64,000 nucleotides of DNA, from positions 32,319,501 to 32,383,500 of the forward strand of contig NC_134109.1 in assembly GCF_040939455.1 (NCBI RefSeq), in the 5' to 3' direction. The position numbers were made by a program, and so were the translations under genes. Under the pieces are notes generated by a model that was given only the letters and a program-made list of their open reading frames with translations, was not told where the DNA came from and did no database searches. The stretch comes from Microcebus murinus. Its lineage: Eukaryota > Chordata > Mammalia > Primates > Cheirogaleidae. Shown one piece after another: positions 58,101 to 64,000 of this stretch (the first letter of the stretch is position 1; each line of letters begins with the position of its first letter).

Positions 58101-61100
58101 GTCTTTCTTTGTGTGAAAATGTGCCACCTTAACAGACTCGAAGTTGCTGGCGAGCCCTCTCCATGGGTTGATGTAGCCATCTCCTCACCTCAAGCTGAGG
58201 CTGACCCATCCAAGATTGGAGAGTACTTACCCTGTTTTCAGATATTTCCAGGGAAGGGAGCCCATGACATTATTAGGCAATCTTTTCCAGTGTCTCAAAA
58301 CCCCAGACATTCTTGGTCCCAGACCTTTCCTGCTGCACCTGAAGTTGATTTTCCTTGGTCAGTAAGTGCTTTGTCAGGCCACTCACTCTCCGCACAGCAA
58401 GGCTCTCGCTGCACCGTCTCCAGCATGGGTCTGGCTAAACCTCGCTGCGCTGGCTTCCTAAGCAGAGCCGGGGTCACAGGCCCTGGGGCCCTGCATTTAA
58501 AGGAGTCCGCCATTTCTCACTTCATGTAGGATGTGGTTTGTTGGACACTAGAGCTTTACCCTCTCCGACCTACATCTGTACCCTTCAGCTGAAGGCTTCT
58601 TGCTGACAGGGTAGAGTTTCCCAAAGGCACAGGAGCAGAGCTCGCCAGTCATCTCAACAACCCTTAGACGACAGTTCTGTGACCAGAGACGCAAGACATA
58701 TTAATCAGCTGTTTGAAAGGTGCACCTGGCAGGCATGTTTCCTGCAGCCCAGAAGATGCTGACCTCGTCAGCTTTGAAATACCAAAGGGCTAACAAGAGA
58801 ACAACGGGCTGAGGAAGACCTTGTCACCTGGGTGCCTGTCGACCGCAGGCTTGCAAGGCCTGACAGGGCCGAGACCTGTTGTCTGGAGCTCAGAGGAAGT
58901 GGAGCCTTTTCTGCTACGATGACCCACCTTAAGTTTCCTTCTGGGCCATGAGAAGGGGAGGGGTGGACCTAAATGATGGCCCCATGCTCAGTGACTCAGA
59001 TGTCACTGCCACCACAAAGGGAAATTCGTGTGGGGGTGGACACCTCCAGAGACCTCACTCACCTGTGATTCGGGGGATGACAGCGTCACTCGCGTTCATG
59101 TGCCAGGCCTGTCACCCTGGAACATTAGTCAGAGGGCCTGTGTTGACAGTTCCAATTTCAACTTGGCTGCAGGAAGGGGCTGAGCCCTGAGGAAGACAAC
59201 AGCCCTCAGGTGCTTCATGCAATGAAGGCTGAGGCAAGGACAGTCCCAACGGGTCACTCCTGTAACTGGGGTTTGACATAAGTGAGGTGACAGGCAGTGA
59301 CATTAACATCATTTGTGTGTTACAAGATGGTCTTGGTCCTTCTCATTTCCCGATAAGCTGGACTGTCTGACAGAGTAAATTCCAGATGCCCTTGTGGACT
59401 TTTCATTATGATCAGGTTGCTAAGGAACTGTCCTCTATCTGTAAGCATTTTGGAAGTACTAGTATTAGCGCAGGGTTTTTGGAGGGTGTGTGGGTTTATT
59501 TTTTGTTGTGTTTATTATCCCTGCCTTTCCACCCCTGGCTCACCCACCCAAGGAGCTGGCATCGGGAAACTCAAGGAAGAAGGAAGGAAGGGAAGCAGGA
59601 ATGGAAAAGGCTGTCCAGGTTGCACAAGGAGAAAGGGACTGTATCTGTGCTATTTATCCCTGAGTCCCCAGCACCGCCACGCCGCAGGCATATAGAGGCT
59701 CCGATTAATAGTTGATAAATCTTGAAGGGAGGAAAAAATTATCACAGAGAGGTCAGTTGAGTTGACTGACATTCCACAGCAATTCAACAAGGAGGCCGGG
59801 GAAGAATCTGCCCTTCCAACTTGCAGGCCAGCTCTCAGCAGGAAGCCATGCCCAGTCTCTTTTTAAGCTGTCAGCCAGCTGTCCCCAGGGAAGCAGTGGC
59901 CATGTAAGGCATGGGTCCCCAAGCTCAGGGCTGGCTTTGGGACTGAGTCTCAGACAGGATGGGAAGGCTCAAAGCCATTGAAGGGTTGGGCAAGGCCCCG
60001 ACTTTGGCAAAATTGGGCCTTCCTGCAGCAATTATCAAGGGGACTGACTGGGTATTTGGGTTAGGAAGAGAGAACCCTTGGCCCAGGATGGCCAAGCAGC
60101 CACATGTTAGGACCCAGGTGCCCTGAGGTGTGCCTGGAGAGGGCCTCCTCCAGCCTGCCCCTGTGCAGTGGAGGCAGGAGTGGGGCTGTCTCCTCTAGAA
60201 GGGATCCAGAGAGTCGGAAGCAAAGGGACAGTGTGTCTGCCTTGCTCTTCCTCTGCAGGGCTCTGTTCTCCTCCTTAAGGAGAAGGCTTTCTGCTCGTTT
60301 TTGGTCACTTGGATATGAAAGACCCTTTCCCCAAGGTCAGAATGGTAGCAGGAGAGAGACTGTGACTTTCCAACAGCACTCTGTGCTTGGATTGACCATC
60401 CCTTGTGTCCTGGTCCTGAGAGCCATGGGCTTAAGAGCATGGGACAGAGGCAGTTATAAAACTGAAGGCTTTATAACACCTTTGATGTGCCTCAGTTTCC
60501 CCACCAGGAGTCTGTCCTCATCTAGGAGTTTTAGAAAGTCAATCCAGGAAACCCCCTGAGGTGGTATGATCCTCTGACCAGCCAGCTGGTTCTTCCCCAG
60601 CTCGTGTCAGGCTTCCCCAGAGCCAGATGTCCTTCCACACAAGTTCTTGTTGTTCAATCCGTGGCCCAAACAGCACAGGGCACGGTGGAGGCCTGAGACA
60701 GGGCTGGTTTTGGTGAGGCCATCAGGAAGGCTCACGGAGCAGGCATGGCCACCGGCTGGAAGTCAGTGGCCCCTGTTGGGCTTGCGCGAGGCTGGTGGAA
60801 CCGGGGTGGGCTGCGCAGTTCCCGATGGGACACTTGAAGAGCGTCAGAGGACTTGCTCAGTGTCCTTTCTGTGAATTCTTTCTCTTCCCTTGAGCTGCCC
60901 TTCTCCCAGCCTCTGTCTCTCCCTGCCTCTTTCTAAGCTCTCGGAACCACATAACGGTGAGGACTCGACCCGGAACGTCGCAGGGAGCCAGATTTCCTCA
61001 AGCCTGGCGAGCTCCACTGCGGTGAGGAGTCTGAAGGCTTTTTCTTTTCAAAACAAGCTGAGGAGAGGGTTTGAAAAACGCCGAGGAATTATGCCTGTTT

Positions 61101-61580
61101 CTTCTTTATTTTCCTTTTCCCCCTCTGGGCCTGAGAGATCAGATTTTTTTTTTTTTCTTTTTTACAGTACATTTTGGCAGGCCCCATTTTCTTCTGACAG
61201 AAAAAAAAATAACAGGCATATTTTGGGCGATTACTCAACTGGGGTCCTTTGTGACAGGATGTGCAGCTGCGTGACGAATGGAGCTGGCTTTCTCCTGGCT
61301 TCCTTCCCCTTTCAGAGCTCTTGTTTACTGCCCTATACAAAAAAAAAATGCCATAAGTTACAGATTTTTATAAAAAAAAAAAAACAGCCTTGTGAGATAC
61401 TCAAAGGCAATAAATCCTTTGGATATTCCATTTCCAGAGCTGCAAACTCCCCACCCTCTCCCCACTTTTTCTTTTCAAATGCTCAAGCTCTTGATTCACG
61501 ACATGTGAATCTTCTTCTCCCCCCCCCCCCCAAGTCCCTGCTTTCTTCTGAACATATGTCCAGCAGATCGTGCGAGTAGG
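58101..61580. other. Unique sequence, no gene seen
   Basis: No clear repeats or genes over 3.5 kb. The 229-codon frame at 60890-61579 runs through poly-T, poly-A and poly-C tracts and has a Ser/Phe-rich product without a domain, so it is not supported as a gene. A C13 run lies at 61519-61531. Confidence 0.4.
61519..61531 (+). repeat. (C)13 homopolymer
   Basis: Thirteen consecutive C follow 'cttctt' and precede 'aagtcc'. It is expected to vary in length. Confidence 0.85.
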
Positions 61581-61589
61581 GGGAGGGCA

Positions 61590-61800
61590 GGGCGGGGGAA
61601 GGGAGCGAGATGGGAACCATATTTATGGTGCTTAACTCAGCAATTGCTAAAGGAAGGAATAATGACTTCCAGGGGCTCTGGGCCTTTTTTCCAAGGCCTT
61701 TGTGTTTCCATAATCTATGTCAATTTTGTGGTGTAAGCAAAAGTTATTACAAAACGTGCAACTAGCTTAATGACAATGGGTATGCTTTAAACCAGGAGGG
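61590..61800. promoter_or_regulatory. Non-repetitive AT-rich block, possible conserved element
   Basis: This block has no repeat character. It contains 'accatatttatggtgctta' (about 61617) and AT-rich words such as 'caattgctaaaggaa', 'cataatctatgtcaat' and 'agcttaatgacaatgg', the texture of many conserved developmental non-coding elements. No specific factor can be assigned. A cross-species alignment is needed to support it. Confidence 0.2.
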
Positions 61801-64000
61801 ACTATATCTTTATAGAGGAAATTCAAATCTGGCTGGCTTTGGAATGCAGAATCCTTGGGCTTTCCAGAGAACTTTTGGAAGGGACTCTTTCAAGCTTAGA
61901 GTGTTGGACAACCCTTCTGGCCTTTCAGTTTTTCTAGAGAGCAAATTGCTTCTTATTTCAAAAGGTGTCTGGCCTATGGATGGGAAAGGTTACCTGGCTA
62001 GTTAGGTTTAACAGAGGCAGATTGTTGTAGATAAGGCATAAGATCTGTGGCCAAGTGATGCATTTGACTCTCAGTTGTGATCTGGGACAAGTTGTTTAAT
62101 ATCTGTAGGTCTCAGTTGCTCTGATGTTAGAATTGGGATAGCGGCCCCCTCCCCTCTAGGCTGCTGACAAAAAATGTGAGATGATATAAGTCCAAGGCAT
62201 GGTGGGAATTATACAAAGTATGCAGTGATCCCTTCTAATCCTTGTTCATCCGAAGGGCTGGCTCACACCTTCAGCAGAGGAGAGAAGCTTATATGAGAAC
62301 TACCTGCTGATGACCAGGAGAGAGGTTATTCATACAGTGGCCCAGGACACAATGCTATGCAGGCATTTGGGAAGCTGGTATTGCCTTCATGTTTGCCCAC
62401 TCCCTGGTCATCTTCCATGCAGGACTCAGAACCATAATTTTGATCATAGGCCTTCCTTGCTCATGAAACTCTCTCATCAAACCCGGACAAAAAGCACCCA
62501 TCAGCCACATCTTGCCTGCCTTTTCCTCTGTAACTAACTCATCTTATGCACATACTCCTTGTTGTAGAGAAGTGAACACTGGACACCGTTTTTCAAGTCA
62601 GTTGTCTGACATTTTCCCTGGACATTGCTTGGAGGCCCTCTCTCCTTCATCTTCTTTCTACTCCTCTTCCTCTTTCTCTCTGTTAAACCTTGCTCATTTG
62701 TCATTTCTTACAAGAGTCCACTTAAACTCAGCTCCTCCTAGAATCCCCACTCATTAGGAAAACCTCAAGTAGATTCTCCAAAACCTTCGATAAACCCTAC
62801 AAATTATCTTTTTTCATTTTCTAGAGTTCAAAAGTCTAATGCCCTCAGTAAAGGCAATTGACTTGATTTCACCAGAGGGTAAACTGAGGCACCAGCCAGG
62901 GAACTAACTGGCCAGGGATTACATAGAAAGTCAGTGACATAGACAGAAATAGAAACCCCACATCCTGATTCCAGTTTGCCTAGAGTTTAAAAGAGGCGCC
63001 TTAGCTTGGATATCCCAGAATAGCTTCTCCCAGGCTGACCAGCTGTGAAGTGATGTGTTACAAGGGTTATTTTTTGCCTTGGCTTAACTCTTAAAAAAAC
63101 ACCCCAAACTCCCAAAATCGACCTAAGAAAATCCATTTCTCACAATGTCATCTGCTTGCCAAGTTTAAACCTAGTATATTACATCATGAACGCCTTCAGG
63201 CCTCACTCTCAGCTTACTATGATGCTCAGGTATCTGAATTGAGTTCAGAAATCACAGTTTATTGAAGGAAACAGATCATTAAGTCACTCCATTGGACCGA
63301 AGCCGTCAGCATTGCTTATTTGGAGAAGCTGAGCATTGACTAATGTTCTTTTGATTCACATGGACCTGGCCTAGCTGGGGCTATTTAACAAAGGGTGTGG
63401 CCATCAGATGACATGAGGCCCACTGGGGCTAACGGGAAGAGGGACAGGGACACTGGTGTGCTGAAACGGGCTTGCGTGGGCTTATGAAAACTGATTGTTA
63501 AATTTTCAGCAATTTTGTGAAGAAGTTGTTTAACACAGCCATCATTACAATTAAATGATATAAACTTATAATTAAATAATTATGTTAAAGACAAAGATAA
63601 TAAATACTGACACCAGATCACATCCTAATTATTTTACTATAATTTATTGTAATCTACACTTTCGAATTCTGTGTCTTCTATTAATACACATGGTGGGACT
63701 ACTATAGAGTGGTATACTACTGTGAATCTTTTCCCAATTCCACAGTCAGTAATGCCACATTGGTAGTTTGAAATTGGCCGTGGTGAGAATATTTACACCA
63801 CAGAAATTGGCAAACTTTACACTCAGGGCTTGTTTTGTTGTTTTGTTGATTTCAAAAGCTATTATCTGATATAGTAAAGAAGTAGCTTAATGGAAAGCTC
63901 ATGGAAAAACAAGTGAAGTTGTCTGAGAGACGTCTTTGTTGTCGCACTCTGTCTTACTCATTATTGTAAATGTAATTATCAACCAACATTCACATCAGAT
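61801..64000. other. Unique AT-rich sequence to the window end
   Basis: Only scraps of old relics are visible, for example 'ataatatctgtaggtctcag'-like MIR text near 62097-62215 and 'gggtaaactgaggcaccag' near 62877. No gene, RNA or young repeat is seen up to the end. Confidence 0.4.

Noticed and set aside
57882..58529. 215-codon frame near 58 kb as a gene
   Set aside because: The first third is antisense Alu sequence and part of the L1M tail. The remainder has no recognisable domain.
60890..61579. 229-codon frame as a gene
   Set aside because: It passes through poly-T, poly-A and poly-C tracts, which translate into Phe, Lys and Pro runs. No domain is visible.

Overview
The window is mammalian nuclear DNA. 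The repeats point to a strepsirrhine primate, most likely a Malagasy lemur. Eight full-length dimeric Alu elements carry the long linker seen in lemur Alus: read antisense, the right arm contains 'ctatatatattagttggcc', an AT-rich spacer ('aattaatttctttctattta') and then 'tagtagagacgg', where human AluS/Y have a short 'tttttgtatttttagtagagacgg'. A 3' L1 fragment at 40.9-41.7 kb also matches the lemur type of L1. These identifications rest on remembered consensus sequences; no database search was run.

I found no protein-coding gene, rRNA, tRNA or snRNA gene that I can defend. The longest open frames (349 aa antisense at 18.3-19.4 kb, 286 aa at 55.1-56.0 kb, 229 aa at 60.9-61.6 kb) are low-complexity or Pro/Ser/Gly-rich, show no recognisable domain, and are overlapped by other open frames in GC-rich DNA. 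The window therefore looks like intergenic or deep-intronic sequence: unique DNA carrying interspersed repeats of several ages.

Layout. 0-3.8 kb: MER20-like and antisense MLT1 remnants, then a degenerate mariner transposase copy (2.2-3.4 kb) and an antisense L1M piece. 4-17.8 kb: mostly unique DNA with MIR and L2 relics, an L1M 3' end (8.8-9.4 kb), an 18-G run, and several short CpG-rich patches (14.4, 15.4, 17.0 kb). 17.8-24.5 kb: four lemur Alus, two of them head-to-tail and nested. 24.5-33.2 kb: AT-rich DNA, two back-to-back L1M 3' ends (28.7-30.2 kb), a sense MLT1 (31.7-32.0 kb) and another Alu. 33-42.7 kb: MIR/L2, a 12-bp minisatellite, a three-event nest of L1 and two Alus (40.5-41.7 kb), and a foldback DNA-transposon relic (42.5-42.7 kb). 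43-50 kb: (CA)n, MER5A, two opposed Alu-like monomers and an L1M ORF2/3' end. 50-57 kb: GC-rich unique DNA, including a CpG-rich patch with an RFX-type X-box and paired TCF/LEF-like motifs (53.6-54.0 kb), and a (TG)n/(CA)n inverted repeat. 57-64 kb: an L1M 3' end split by an Alu with a perfect 16-bp target duplication, then unique sequence.

The best-supported observations are insertion histories read from target-site duplications. The functionally most interesting ones are candidate regulatory patches (CpG plus X-box, paired TCF/LEF-like motifs, one splice-flanked non-coding exon candidate). Those are inferences that need conservation or chromatin data.
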